From assembly GCA_021790035.1 (NCBI GenBank), contig JAJYIO010000128.1, positions 1 to 7,104 on the forward strand: 7,104 bases of DNA. The letters run 5' to 3'. Below, piece after piece: positions 1 to 5,970 of the stretch (its first letter is position 1; every line of letters starts with the position of its first letter). Below the pieces are notes generated by a model. The model was not told where the DNA came from, searched no databases, and worked only from the letters and a program-made list of their open reading frames with translations. The stretch is from a bacterium (GTDB lineage Bacteria; Cyanobacteriota; Sericytochromatia; S15B-MN24; VGJW01). A program made the position numbers and the translations under genes.

Positions 1-128
1 CGCTCGCGCCGCCAAGAGCGGCCACGAAAGCAGGCTTCGGCTTCGAATTCTCGACCCGTTCCAGCTAGACCTGCTCGGCCTACGCCTGACTGGCCGATCG
101 CGGCTTACGACCGCAGCCACTCATCTCG

Positions 129-145
129 CGTACTCGCCGAGTACG
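129..145. repeat. 17-nt near-perfect palindrome
   Basis: The arms CGTACTCG (129-136) and CGAGTACG (138-145) are exact reverse complements around a single C at 137. It could be a protein-binding site or part of an intergenic repeat. It has no T-run on either side, so a factor-independent terminator is unlikely. Confidence 0.5.
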
Positions 146-171
146 GCTCGATCGTGGCTTTGCGGGCGCGC

Positions 172-189
172 TCGGTTCAAGTCAACCGA
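172..189 (-). terminator. Weak candidate terminator hairpin after the CNB gene
   Basis: TCGGTT (172-177) and AACCGA (184-189) pair with a 6-nt loop, beginning 8 nt past the TAG stop (198-200) of the minus-strand gene. Read in that direction it is followed by GCGC rather than a U-tract. It is therefore at best a non-canonical terminator; the position is suggestive, the structure is not. Confidence 0.25.
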
Positions 190-197
190 ACGTCGGC

Positions 198-884
198 CTA
201 ATCCACGCGGTTGGGATCGCCCCGATGGAAGATGTTGGGGGTCGCCTTGATGTCGCTGTCGTGCAGGCCGCCGCCCGTATTGTGCTGCAGGTCGGGCAGC
301 TTGGTGGCGTTCTGCAGGAGGTCCGGCTGCTTGGCCAGATCCAGGACGCGGCCCGCAACCGTGACCTTCATGGGGGGCGGCGGCGGAGGCGGCGGTGGAG
401 GAGCCGGCATGGCCTGCTGCTGGGCAGCGGCGACGGACTTGGCCTCGGCCACGAACTTGTCAGCATTGCGCAGACGGGTGCTTATGATGTGGGCCAGGCG
501 CCGCATGAGCTTGAGCGCCACCGCCGGATCCGTCTCGCACAGCTCCTCGTAGCCCTTGCGCGAGAGCGAGACCGTCTCGAGCGATGACAGCGCGGTGATG
601 GTCGCAGAGCGCGGCAGCGAGTCGACGAAGGACATCTCTCCGAACACCGTGCCCTCGCCCGCATTGCCAATGACGAAGCGCTGGTGGTCCTTGCCGGCGA
701 TCGTCACCCGGATGCCGCCCCGCACCGCGACGAACAGCGAGCAGTCGTCAGGCAGCCCCTCGCCGAACACGACCTGTCCGTTCTGGTAGATTCGATGGCG
801 CCCGGAAGCCAGCAAGCGGGACAGATCGTCGAACGTGAAACCCTGGAAGAAGGGCAGACGCAACAGATCCTCGACAGCCACCAT
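198..884 (-). CDS. Cyclic nucleotide-binding domain protein with decaproline linker, no HTH
   Basis: A 228-residue protein. Residues about 1-130 form a CRP/FNR-type cyclic-nucleotide-binding beta-barrel. The phosphate-binding cassette reads FGEMSFVDSLPRSAT (from about residue 81) with the expected Gly-Glu and the Arg-Ser pair (R92, S93), so cAMP or cGMP binding is plausible. A C-helix follows (about 115-150), then an Ala/Gln stretch, ten consecutive prolines (162-171) and a roughly 57-residue tail. The tail has no helix-turn-helix, so this is not a classical CRP regulator; it may act through protein partners. I chose ATG 884 over the in-frame ATG at 896 because TATGAT (892-897) ends 7 nt upstream of it, matching the leaderless pattern of other genes here; neither ATG has a Shine-Dalgarno. 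The longer start would add MISS. The gene lies 123 bases downstream of a histidine kinase on the same strand. The domain call is firm; ligand and role are inference. Confidence 0.88.
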   Translation of the reverse strand: MVAVEDLLRLPFFQGFTFDDLSRLLASGRHRIYQNGQVVFGEGLPDDCSLFVAVRGGIRVTIAGKDHQRFVIGNAGEGTVFGEMSFVDSLPRSATITALSSLETVSLSRKGYEELCETDPAVALKLMRRLAHIISTRLRNADKFVAEAKSVAAAQQQAMPAPPPPPPPPPPMKVTVAGRVLDLAKQPDLLQNATKLPDLQHNTGGGLHDSDIKATPNIFHRGDPNRVD

Positions 885-891
885 GCTGCTA

Positions 892-897
892 ATCATA
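892..897 (-). promoter_or_regulatory. -10 box TATGAT for leaderless CNB gene
   Basis: On the minus strand TATGAT matches the TATAAT consensus at five of six bases and ends 7 nt before ATG 884. A transcript starting at the usual distance would begin at or next to that ATG. No good -35 hexamer is visible 16-19 nt upstream. Confidence 0.45.
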
Positions 898-1007
898 CCG
901 CCAAGGGCGTGTTGCGCATAGCACCGGCGTCTCGCACGAGCAGCCCGTCAGAAGCCCAGCTTGGCCGTGGAGAAGAATGGCGAGCACCCGGAGGTGCCAG
1001 GACGTGG

Positions 1008-2213
1008 TCAGGCGAAAAGCTTGAGCTGTCGCTCAGCTCGCCAGTCGACCGGGCCCTCGACCGGAACGCAAAACCAGAACGTGCTCCCGCGCCCAGGCCG
1101 GCTCCGGACCCCGATCTGTCCACCATGCGCCTCGATCAGGGCCTTGCAGATCGCCAGCCCCAGCCCCACGCCCTGCCGCCCTGAACGCTTCGGGCTGACC
1201 TGGTAGAACTTGTCGAAGAGGCGTGACAGGTGGGAACGCGAGATGCCGATGCCCGTGTCGCGGATCTCGACCCGGACCTTTCCGTCCGAAGCCTTCAAGG
1301 TCACCGTGATCTTGCCTCCCGGGCCCGTGAACTTGAGGGCGTTGCCAACGAGGTTCAGCAGCACCTGGCCCAGCCGGATGGGGTCGGCCCGGAGCGGTAT
1401 CGGGGCCGGTGGCGGAGCCCACTCCAGTGCAATCCCGGTGTCCTTGGCCTGTCGCTTGAGGTACTCGACCGCATCCTCGACGATCTCCCTCATCTCGCTC
1501 GGCTTGAGGTCGAGCTGGAAGGTTCCGGTCTCGTAGCGAGTGAAATCCAGGATATCCTCGACGATCCGCTGCAGGCGCTGCGCATTGACGTGGAGGTGGC
1601 GAACGAAGTCGGCCTGCTCCTCGGTGAGAATCCCGGCGAGGTTCTCTTCGAGAAGCTCGGCGTAGCCCACCAGGCTCATCAAGGGGGCCTTGAGCTCGTG
1701 GGAGGCAACCGACAGGAAGTCGCCCTGCAGGCGACTCTGCTCCTCTAGCTTGCTGGCATGCTCCTTGAGGTGGCGTTCGCGGACGACCCGACCGGTGACC
1801 TCGCTGGCAAGCACCAGGATCCCGCTCGGGGTCTCGCCCGCCACGACCGGATAGAGGTGCACGTCCCAGTAGCTGACCATGCCGCCGGGCGACGATAGGG
1901 GCACGGCCTCGGCGGCAAAGGGCAGGCCCGAGTCGAGGACCCCCGCCAGAGCGCGCAGCGCGGGTTCGGCGGCCTCGGGCAGGAGCTCGACGACCGGCAG
2001 GCCGGTGATGGCCTCCGCATCCCAGACCGCCCGCCGATCTACTGGCACCACCAGCCACTCCACGCAGAGCGCGGGATCGACCAGGGCAACCGCCAATGGC
2101 GATCGCCGAAACACCTCGGCGGCCAGATCGACTACGTGCCCAGGCACCGCGGACACCAGCGGTGCGGGGTACCGCTGGCCTTCCTCGAGCCCCGGTCGAG
2201 CTAAGGGCTTCAA
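1008..2213 (-). CDS. Soluble PAS-containing sensor histidine kinase
   Basis: A 401-residue two-component histidine kinase. About residues 36-140 look like a PAS-type sensor fold, followed by a short helical linker. The HisKA dimerisation domain has the H-box SVASHELKAPL with phospho-acceptor His172. The HATPase_c domain follows with the N-box LLNLVGNALKF (N291), G1 box DTGIG (about 319-323), F-box LFDKFYQ and G2 box GVGLGLA (about 348-354), then GSTFWFCVPV. All catalytic boxes are intact. There is no transmembrane segment or signal peptide, so it should sense a cytoplasmic signal. No receiver domain and no response regulator are present in the window, so the partner is unknown. I start it at TTG 2213 because GGGGAGG (2219-2225) lies 5 nt upstream. 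The alternative GTG at 2258 would add 15 residues but has no ribosome site and falls only about 10 nt after the predicted transcription start. Confidence 0.93.
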   Translation of the reverse strand: MKPLARPGLEEGQRYPAPLVSAVPGHVVDLAAEVFRRSPLAVALVDPALCVEWLVVPVDRRAVWDAEAITGLPVVELLPEAAEPALRALAGVLDSGLPFAAEAVPLSSPGGMVSYWDVHLYPVVAGETPSGILVLASEVTGRVVRERHLKEHASKLEEQSRLQGDFLSVASHELKAPLMSLVGYAELLEENLAGILTEEQADFVRHLHVNAQRLQRIVEDILDFTRYETGTFQLDLKPSEMREIVEDAVEYLKRQAKDTGIALEWAPPPAPIPLRADPIRLGQVLLNLVGNALKFTGPGGKITVTLKASDGKVRVEIRDTGIGISRSHLSRLFDKFYQVSPKRSGRQGVGLGLAICKALIEAHGGQIGVRSRPGRGSTFWFCVPVEGPVDWRAERQLKLFA

Positions 2214-2218
2214 AGTAG

Positions 2219-2225
2219 CCTCCCC
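2219..2225 (-). promoter_or_regulatory. Strong Shine-Dalgarno deciding a TTG start
   Basis: GGGGAGG on the minus strand, 5 nt (CTACT) before TTG at 2213-2211. This is the best ribosome site near the histidine kinase and the reason for preferring TTG 2213 over GTG 2258. Confidence 0.65.
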
Positions 2226-2274
2226 AGGCGTCGGGCGAAAGGTTTTACACTCCTGCACGCCTGCTTTGTAAGTG

Positions 2275-2303
2275 ATTATGAAGTAAGATTGCGCGCTTGT
2301 CCA
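2275..2303 (-). promoter_or_regulatory. Sigma70-type promoter for the histidine kinase
   Basis: On the minus strand TGGACA (2303-2298) and CATAAT (2280-2275) are separated by exactly 17 nt; each matches its consensus at five of six positions. Transcription would begin near 2268, giving a leader of about 55 nt before TTG 2213. This suggests the kinase is transcribed separately from the upstream TPR gene. Confidence 0.6.
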
Positions 2304-2354
2304 GATCGTCCCGGCGAATTTCTCGAAGTTGTCAAGGTCCCGCCACCGGTGACT

Positions 2355-2927
2355 TCACAGATCCGAAGCCGCCTCCATCGATTCCCGCCAACGGATCTGG
2401 ATCTGCTCGAGAGCCCTCTGCGCCAGGGAGTAGCCGGGGTCGTACTCGAGCGCCCGCTCGAACTCCCGGGCGGCCTCGTGGACGAGGCCCTTGATCAGCC
2501 AGATACGTCCGAGGTTGTAGTGGGCGTAGTGATAGAGGTCGTAACGCTTGGCGGCGATCGCCTGCTGCAGGTAGGGGATCGCCTGGTCGTAGCTGCCCTG
2601 CTCGATGAGGTAAACGCCGATATCGTTGTAGGGATTGCCGAAATCCGGATCGAGACTGATGGCGTGCTGGCAGGCAGAGATCGCCTCTTGCAGGTTGCCC
2701 AGGAAGCTGTAGGTCCAGCCCAGGAACGTGTACGCCTCGGCGGTCGGGAAGAACTCGAGGCTCCGCCGGTACCGACCGATCGCGGTCCGGAAGAGCCTGC
2801 GCTGGGCCACCGTGTCGGTCTCGGCGATGGCTTCTCGCTGCAGCCGGTAGGCCTGGTGGAAGTAGTCCCTGGCCCGACGCCTGCGCTCAAGCGTAAACTG
2901 TTCGGCCAGCGACCTTTCCGAGGACAT
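2355..2927 (-). CDS. TPR protein with three tetratricopeptide repeats
   Basis: A 190-residue soluble protein, probably a protein-protein interaction adaptor. An N-terminal, charged helical part (about 1-60) precedes three TPR units: about 63-96 (AEAYTFLGWTYSFLGNLQEA), 97-130 (containing GNPYNDIG) and 134-167 (AHYNLGRIWLIKGLVHEA). Each carries the usual G/Y, A and P spacing, and repeats 1 and 3 end in LDPDF or YDPGY. There is no signal peptide or membrane segment. From memory, the GNPYNDIG repeat is typical of a small conserved bacterial TPR family of unknown role; I cannot verify this here. The start is ATG 2927, with AGAGG (2934-2938) 6 nt upstream and a perfect TATAAT at 2967-2972. It is divergent from the cysteine-cluster gene and upstream of the histidine kinase. 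No specific function can be assigned. Confidence 0.9.
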   Translation of the reverse strand: MSSERSLAEQFTLERRRRARDYFHQAYRLQREAIAETDTVAQRRLFRTAIGRYRRSLEFFPTAEAYTFLGWTYSFLGNLQEAISACQHAISLDPDFGNPYNDIGVYLIEQGSYDQAIPYLQQAIAAKRYDLYHYAHYNLGRIWLIKGLVHEAAREFERALEYDPGYSLAQRALEQIQIRWRESMEAASDL

Positions 2928-2930
2928 CTA

Positions 2931-2939
2931 CTCCCTCTC
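2931..2939 (-). promoter_or_regulatory. Purine-rich Shine-Dalgarno for the TPR gene
   Basis: GAGAGGGAG on the minus strand precedes ATG 2927. The AGAGG core sits 6 nt from the start codon, and the overlapping GGGAG only 3 nt from it. Confidence 0.6.
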
Positions 2940-2966
2940 GCACCCAGGTGGCATTCCCTGGCCCCG

Positions 2967-2972
2967 ATTATA
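2967..2972 (-). promoter_or_regulatory. Perfect -10 box TATAAT for the TPR gene
   Basis: TATAAT on the minus strand predicts a transcription start near 2960, i.e. a leader of about 33 nt carrying the ribosome site. No recognisable -35 hexamer lies at the usual 16-19 nt spacing, so it may need an activator or other upstream contacts. Confidence 0.55.
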
Positions 2973-3029
2973 CCCGCCCGCCTGCTCATGCTCCTTTTGG
3001 AGTCGGTTAAACCTGCCCGCGAGGCCCGT

Positions 3030-3060
3030 TTGCCACCGGAGCGCGAGGGCGCCGTAAGAT
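3030..3060 (+). promoter_or_regulatory. Promoter for leaderless YkgJ-family gene
   Basis: TTGCCA (3030-3035, five of six to TTGACA), a 19-nt spacer, then TAAGAT (3055-3060). The -10 ends 6 nt before ATG 3067, so the mRNA would start at or beside the start codon. GTAGGG between the two is too close to the ATG to be a normal Shine-Dalgarno. Confidence 0.5.
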
Positions 3061-3066
3061 GTAGGG

Positions 3067-3822
3067 ATGACAGCGTCGCCAGGATCCCCCCCGGCGCCCC
3101 CGGGTGCGGCCGCAGACGGCCTCGGCCGCCTGGCAGGCGCCATGGCGTCGGCCCGGGTCCTCTTGCCCCGGACCGACAACGTCGGCCGCTCGGGGGACGA
3201 GCGCGACCTCTATGGAGTCATCGAACTGCTGGCCGGCGGCGTCAAGGCGGCTCATCCGGGCAGCTCCTGCCAGGCGGGCTGCAGCGCCTGCTGCTCCCTG
3301 CACAAGGCGCTGTTCCGGATCTTCCGGAGCGAATGGGACGCCATCTTCGACCACGTCCTCGAGACCTGGCCAGGCGATCGGATCGCCTCCTTCGCCCGCC
3401 GATTCTGGACCGAGACGGGCCCCTATTTGCCCTTCCTGGAGCGCATCCAGCGGCGAATGGATGCGGGCGAGCGCGTCCGTCCACCCAGGGCGGATCTGCC
3501 GATCGATTGCGGGTTCCTCGAGGCGGATCGCTGCTCGGTATATCCCGTTCGAGCGGCCATCTGCCGGGGATTCGGCTATTTTGGCCTCAGGCGCTCGGCC
3601 GACGATCTTGACGGCGATGCGCCCCCAAACGGCGACCTGCCCGGCCTCGAGATCTACTCCTGCAACCAGCAACGAGAGGCGCTGGCTCATCGCGAGATCG
3701 GGCCACGCGTCCAGCTCCCGGTCTTCAACACGGTTTACAGCCGCCTGGAATCCCTGTGCGACGGCCAGGAGAAGCGGCTCATCCCCCTGTGGATCGCCCG
3801 GAGCTTCCCGAATACCCGGTAG
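3067..3822 (+). CDS. YkgJ-family cysteine cluster protein (CxxxCxxCC)
   Basis: A 251-residue cytoplasmic protein of the YkgJ / PF03692-type family, annotated as putative zinc- or iron-chelating (also called Fe-S oxidoreductase). The signature is CxxxCxxCC at C68, C72, C75 and C76, followed by C148, C156 and C166 in the typical region CGFL...RCSVYP...AICRGFG (YPVRAAICR here stands for the usual YP.RP..CR). A further Cys199 is nearby. The first 30 or so residues are Pro/Ala/Gly-rich and probably disordered. The family's biochemical activity is not established; metal binding is inferred from the conserved cysteines. The start at ATG 3067 fits a TAAGAT box 6 nt upstream. It stands alone: divergent from the TPR gene (139-base gap) and convergent with the prenyl synthase gene (30-base gap), so the context gives no pathway. 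Confidence 0.9.
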   Translation: MTASPGSPPAPPGAAADGLGRLAGAMASARVLLPRTDNVGRSGDERDLYGVIELLAGGVKAAHPGSSCQAGCSACCSLHKALFRIFRSEWDAIFDHVLETWPGDRIASFARRFWTETGPYLPFLERIQRRMDAGERVRPPRADLPIDCGFLEADRCSVYPVRAAICRGFGYFGLRRSADDLDGDAPPNGDLPGLEIYSCNQQREALAHREIGPRVQLPVFNTVYSRLESLCDGQEKRLIPLWIARSFPNTR

Positions 3823-3830
3823 CCCGCCGT

Positions 3831-3842
3831 CCGTTCGAACGG
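3831..3842. terminator. Palindrome between convergent genes, possible bidirectional terminator
   Basis: CCGTTCGAACGG is a perfect 12-nt palindrome, followed by GC-rich GCCCCGGC, and fills much of the 30-base gap between two facing stop codons (3820-3822 and 3853-3855). As RNA it can form only a short stem and no U-run follows, so it is a weak terminator candidate. The placement is the main argument. Confidence 0.3.
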
Positions 3843-3852
3843 GCCCCGGCGC

Positions 3853-4788
3853 TCAGAGAGCCGCCCTCTTGCCGTCGCGTATCACCTCGACGACCGCCAG
3901 CAGCTCCGCACGGATATCCGGCGCCATCTCGAGCACCTCCAGGTCTGCGCGGGCCTGCCGCAGGTAGGATTCGATCCGGAGCTCGCAATAGCCCCCCGCG
4001 CCGGCGCGGTCCAGGAGCTCCACGAGCTCCCCCTGTCGGCTCGAATCACGGGCCATCGCCAGGACCTCCGCCTCGGGCAAGAGCGCCAGCGCGAAGAGGA
4101 TCGGCAGCGTTCTCTGGCCGAGATCCCGGTTCCTTGCCCCACTCCAGACCTCGGCGACATCGCTGCGGATCTGCACCGCCGCCCCCAGGGCGGTTCCCAG
4201 GCTCTCGAGCCGAGCCCACTCGGTCTCCGGGCGATCCCCGCACAGGCCCGCCAGCCGGCAGAACAGACCCAGCGACGCCCCCGACTTGCCCTCCACGCAG
4301 TCCAGGTACTCGTTCTCGCTCATCGGCGGTCCCAGCAGGCCGAGGTCGAAGTCGAGGTGTTGCCCGACCGCCATCTTCAGGCCGGCCTGAGAGAAGTCCC
4401 AGGCGACCAGGCCCGCGGTACCGGCATCCGGAGCGGCATCGAGAAACGCTCCCAGCGCCGCGAAGAGGAACGCGTTGCCCAGATTCACGGCCCGCTTGAA
4501 GGGCGGCTCGCCCCAGAACTCGGGCGTCAGGTCGCCGTCCTGAGCATCGTCGATGACGTCCGCCGCCGCATAGAGCAAGACACCGCCCGCGACCAGAGCG
4601 TCCCGACGATCTCCCTCGATCCCGTAGGCCGAGGCCAGCAGGTCGGGGATCTTGACCAGTGGCCAGTCGGGATGCCGGATCACCACGGCCTCCGCCTTAT
4701 CCAGCACCCGGTCGGCCAGCTCCTGCATCCCGGCGGGAACCGGGCCGATCGCCGCCATGGCCCGTTCGAAGGCCGAACTTCTAGCCAA
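3853..4788 (-). CDS. Polyprenyl diphosphate synthase-like protein (class I isoprenoid fold)
   Basis: A 311-residue all-alpha trans-prenyltransferase homologue, expected to condense allylic diphosphates with isopentenyl diphosphate. The first aspartate motif is intact: DDAQD at residues 80-84 (context LLYAAADVIDDAQDGD). The helix with GQHLD (142-146) and the KS/KT site (K168-S169, GKSGASLGLFCRLAG) follow. The second aspartate motif, normally QxxDDxxD, reads QIRSDVAE (206-213): one Asp is Ser and one is Glu. A late RDLGQRTLP (221-229) replaces the usual GKxTLP. The chain length of the product cannot be read from this, and the enzyme may be a divergent or specialised member. I start at TTG 4788, which has GGAGG 6 nt upstream and overlaps the mutY stop by 8 nt. 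ATG 4758 (301 residues) and ATG 4728 lack a ribosome site. It is co-transcribed with mutY. The family is firm; the activity is not. Confidence 0.88.
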   Translation of the reverse strand: MARSSAFERAMAAIGPVPAGMQELADRVLDKAEAVVIRHPDWPLVKIPDLLASAYGIEGDRRDALVAGGVLLYAAADVIDDAQDGDLTPEFWGEPPFKRAVNLGNAFLFAALGAFLDAAPDAGTAGLVAWDFSQAGLKMAVGQHLDFDLGLLGPPMSENEYLDCVEGKSGASLGLFCRLAGLCGDRPETEWARLESLGTALGAAVQIRSDVAEVWSGARNRDLGQRTLPILFALALLPEAEVLAMARDSSRQGELVELLDRAGAGGYCELRIESYLRQARADLEVLEMAPDIRAELLAVVEVIRDGKRAAL

Positions 4789-5926
4789 CGGCCGCCTCCG
4801 AAAGGACCAAATCGCCAGCGACAGCCGGCGCGGGCTTGCCCGTCCTGGCCGACAGGACGCGCCAGTCCCGGGCATCGGTCAGCGCGTCGCGGATCGGGGC
4901 CATTGCCGCTGGCAGCGCCAGAGCATCGAGCGCCCTCCGATCGGCGAAGAAGGCTTCGCCAGCAGGCTCGCCTCCCGAGCGACGAACCAGGATCACCCGG
5001 TGCACCGACCGCAGACTCGAGAACACGAACGGGTAGGACCGGAAGGGCCCGATCGGCTCTCCGCGAAGGCCCACGGCAGCCAGGGCCCGGACGCTCCCCT
5101 CTGCGGGCGACTCGCCTGCTTCGAGGACGGCCGCGGGGAACCCCATCATCCCGGCGAGCAATCCGCCGTCGGGCCGGCGAGCGACGAGGACACTCTGGCC
5201 TTCGACGCAGAGGGCGACCGCGATCTCGGCGAAGGGAGCGGGTGCCTTCTTGCGCCGCTGCGGCAGCCGAGCCGGATCGCCCCCCTGCCGGGCCAGACAT
5301 TCGCCGCCCACCGGGCACGCCTCGCAGCGGGGAGACTGCGGCGAGCAGACCGTGGCTCCGAGCTCCATCAAGGCCTGGTTGAGTTCCCCGGGCCGGCCGC
5401 TGGCGGGCCCCTCGGCAAGCAGGGCCCGGATCCTGGCCTCGAGTTCGGCCCGGACCCTCGCGCTCGAGACCTCGCCCCCGACCTCGTACAGCCGGGACGC
5501 CACCCGCACGGCGTTGCCATCCAGGGCGGGTTTGGCCAGGCCGAAAGCCATCGACGCCACCGCACCGGCGGTGTAGGGACCGACCCCGGCGAGCGCCTCG
5601 AGAGCGCTCGCGTCGGCTGGCAACTGGCCGCCATGGCGATCCACGATCTGCCGGGCCGCGGTCTGCAGGTTGCGAGCGCGGCGGTAGTAGCCGAGCCCCT
5701 CCCAGACCTTGTAGAGATCGTCCAGCGGAGCTTCTGCCAGCGCACGAACCGAGGGGAAACGCTCCATGAAGCGCTCCCAGTACGGCCGGACGGTATCCAC
5801 CCGGGTCTGCTGGAGCATCACCTCGGATACCCAGATGGCATAGGGATCCCGGGACAGCCGCCAGGGCATCTCCCGCTTGGTCCGGTCGAACCAATCGAGC
5901 AGGTCGGAGACGATGGTGGCGCTCAC
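4781..5926 (-). CDS. mutY: A/G-specific adenine DNA glycosylase MutY
   Basis: A 381-residue base-excision-repair enzyme that removes adenine mispaired with 8-oxoguanine. The helix-hairpin-helix glycosylase domain contains SEVMLQQTRV (catalytic Glu35), GLGYYRRARNL, the hairpin LAGVGPYTAGAV (112-123, with Tyr118) and LDGNAVRV (catalytic Asp136, Asn138). The [4Fe-4S] cluster ligands are C194-x6-C201-x2-C204-x5-C210, the canonical spacing. The C-terminal, MutT-like recognition domain is present (about 232-355; RRPDGGLLAGMMGFP). The loop usually written FSH, which probes 8-oxoG, reads FSS here (302-304). Length is normal. The start is GTG at 5926: there is no Shine-Dalgarno, but TACGAT ends 6 nt upstream, so a leaderless mRNA is likely. 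It is divergent from suhB and heads a two-gene unit with the overlapping prenyl synthase gene. Confidence 0.97.
   Translation of the reverse strand: MSATIVSDLLDWFDRTKREMPWRLSRDPYAIWVSEVMLQQTRVDTVRPYWERFMERFPSVRALAEAPLDDLYKVWEGLGYYRRARNLQTAARQIVDRHGGQLPADASALEALAGVGPYTAGAVASMAFGLAKPALDGNAVRVASRLYEVGGEVSSARVRAELEARIRALLAEGPASGRPGELNQALMELGATVCSPQSPRCEACPVGGECLARQGGDPARLPQRRKKAPAPFAEIAVALCVEGQSVLVARRPDGGLLAGMMGFPAAVLEAGESPAEGSVRALAAVGLRGEPIGPFRSYPFVFSSLRSVHRVILVRRSGGEPAGEAFFADRRALDALALPAAMAPIRDALTDARDWRVLSARTGKPAPAVAGDLVLSEAAVG
4795..4799 (-). promoter_or_regulatory. Shine-Dalgarno GGAGG inside mutY for the downstream gene
   Basis: GGAGG on the minus strand lies within the last codons of mutY and 6 nt before TTG 4788. 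Together with the 8-nt gene overlap this implies translational coupling of the prenyl synthase gene to mutY. Confidence 0.65.
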
Positions 5927-5932
5927 GGTGCG

Positions 5933-5961
5933 ATCGTAGCAAGGAGTTGGAATTTGGACAG
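5933..5961 (-). promoter_or_regulatory. Promoter for leaderless mutY
   Basis: TACGAT (5938-5933, minus strand) ends 6 nt before GTG 5926. At 17-nt spacing the -35 position reads CTGTCC (5961-5956), a poor match to TTGACA. The spacing identical to two other genes in the window is the stronger evidence. Confidence 0.45.
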
Positions 5962-5970
5962 TGACGGGTT
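5961..5970 (+). repeat. Direct repeat GTGACGGGTT, copy 1
   Basis: An exact 10-nt match to 6018-6027, both in the region between divergent mutY and suhB. This copy abuts the presumed mutY -35 and may be part of a regulator site. Confidence 0.45.

Larger units (their letters stand above)
1..197. other. Non-coding left edge with palindromes and an imperfect repeat
   Basis: I find no convincing gene here. Some frames stay open by virtue of high GC, but none has a recognisable product or a start with a promoter or ribosome site. The stretch holds a 17-nt palindrome (129-145), a hairpin (172-189) and an imperfect direct repeat, GGCCGATCGCGGCTT at 92-106 and GGCTCGATCGTGGCTT at 145-160, differing by one insertion and one substitution. 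It lies just downstream of the cyclic-nucleotide-binding gene. It could be a 3' regulatory region or a copy of a dispersed intergenic repeat; the sequence alone does not decide. The tail of a gene entering from the left cannot be fully excluded. Confidence 0.45.

Noticed and set aside
372..401. GC-rich low-complexity run as a frameshift or assembly error
   Set aside because: The ten proline codons are mixed (CCT, CCA, CCG, CCC), and the frame stays open and protein-like on both sides, so it reads as a true proline linker.
984..997. Hairpin GCACC-CGGA-GGTGC downstream of the histidine kinase
   Set aside because: Only a 5-bp stem and no U-tract; too weak to call a terminator in GC-rich DNA.
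2330..2335. Perfect TTGACA on the minus strand after the TPR stop
   Set aside because: No -10 hexamer at 16-19 nt; the nearby TGGACA-17-CATAAT pair explains the promoter better.
2289..3611. Long plus-strand open frame of 440 codons
   Set aside because: It runs antisense through the TPR gene and out of frame through the cysteine-cluster gene; the translation is low-complexity and matches no family, while both overlapped genes have clear domains. It is a by-product of high GC.
3853..4875. 340-residue version of the prenyl synthase starting within mutY
   Set aside because: The extra 29 residues are Arg/Pro/Ser-rich, come from the mutY coding region in another frame and lack a ribosome site, whereas TTG 4788 has GGAGG 6 nt upstream.
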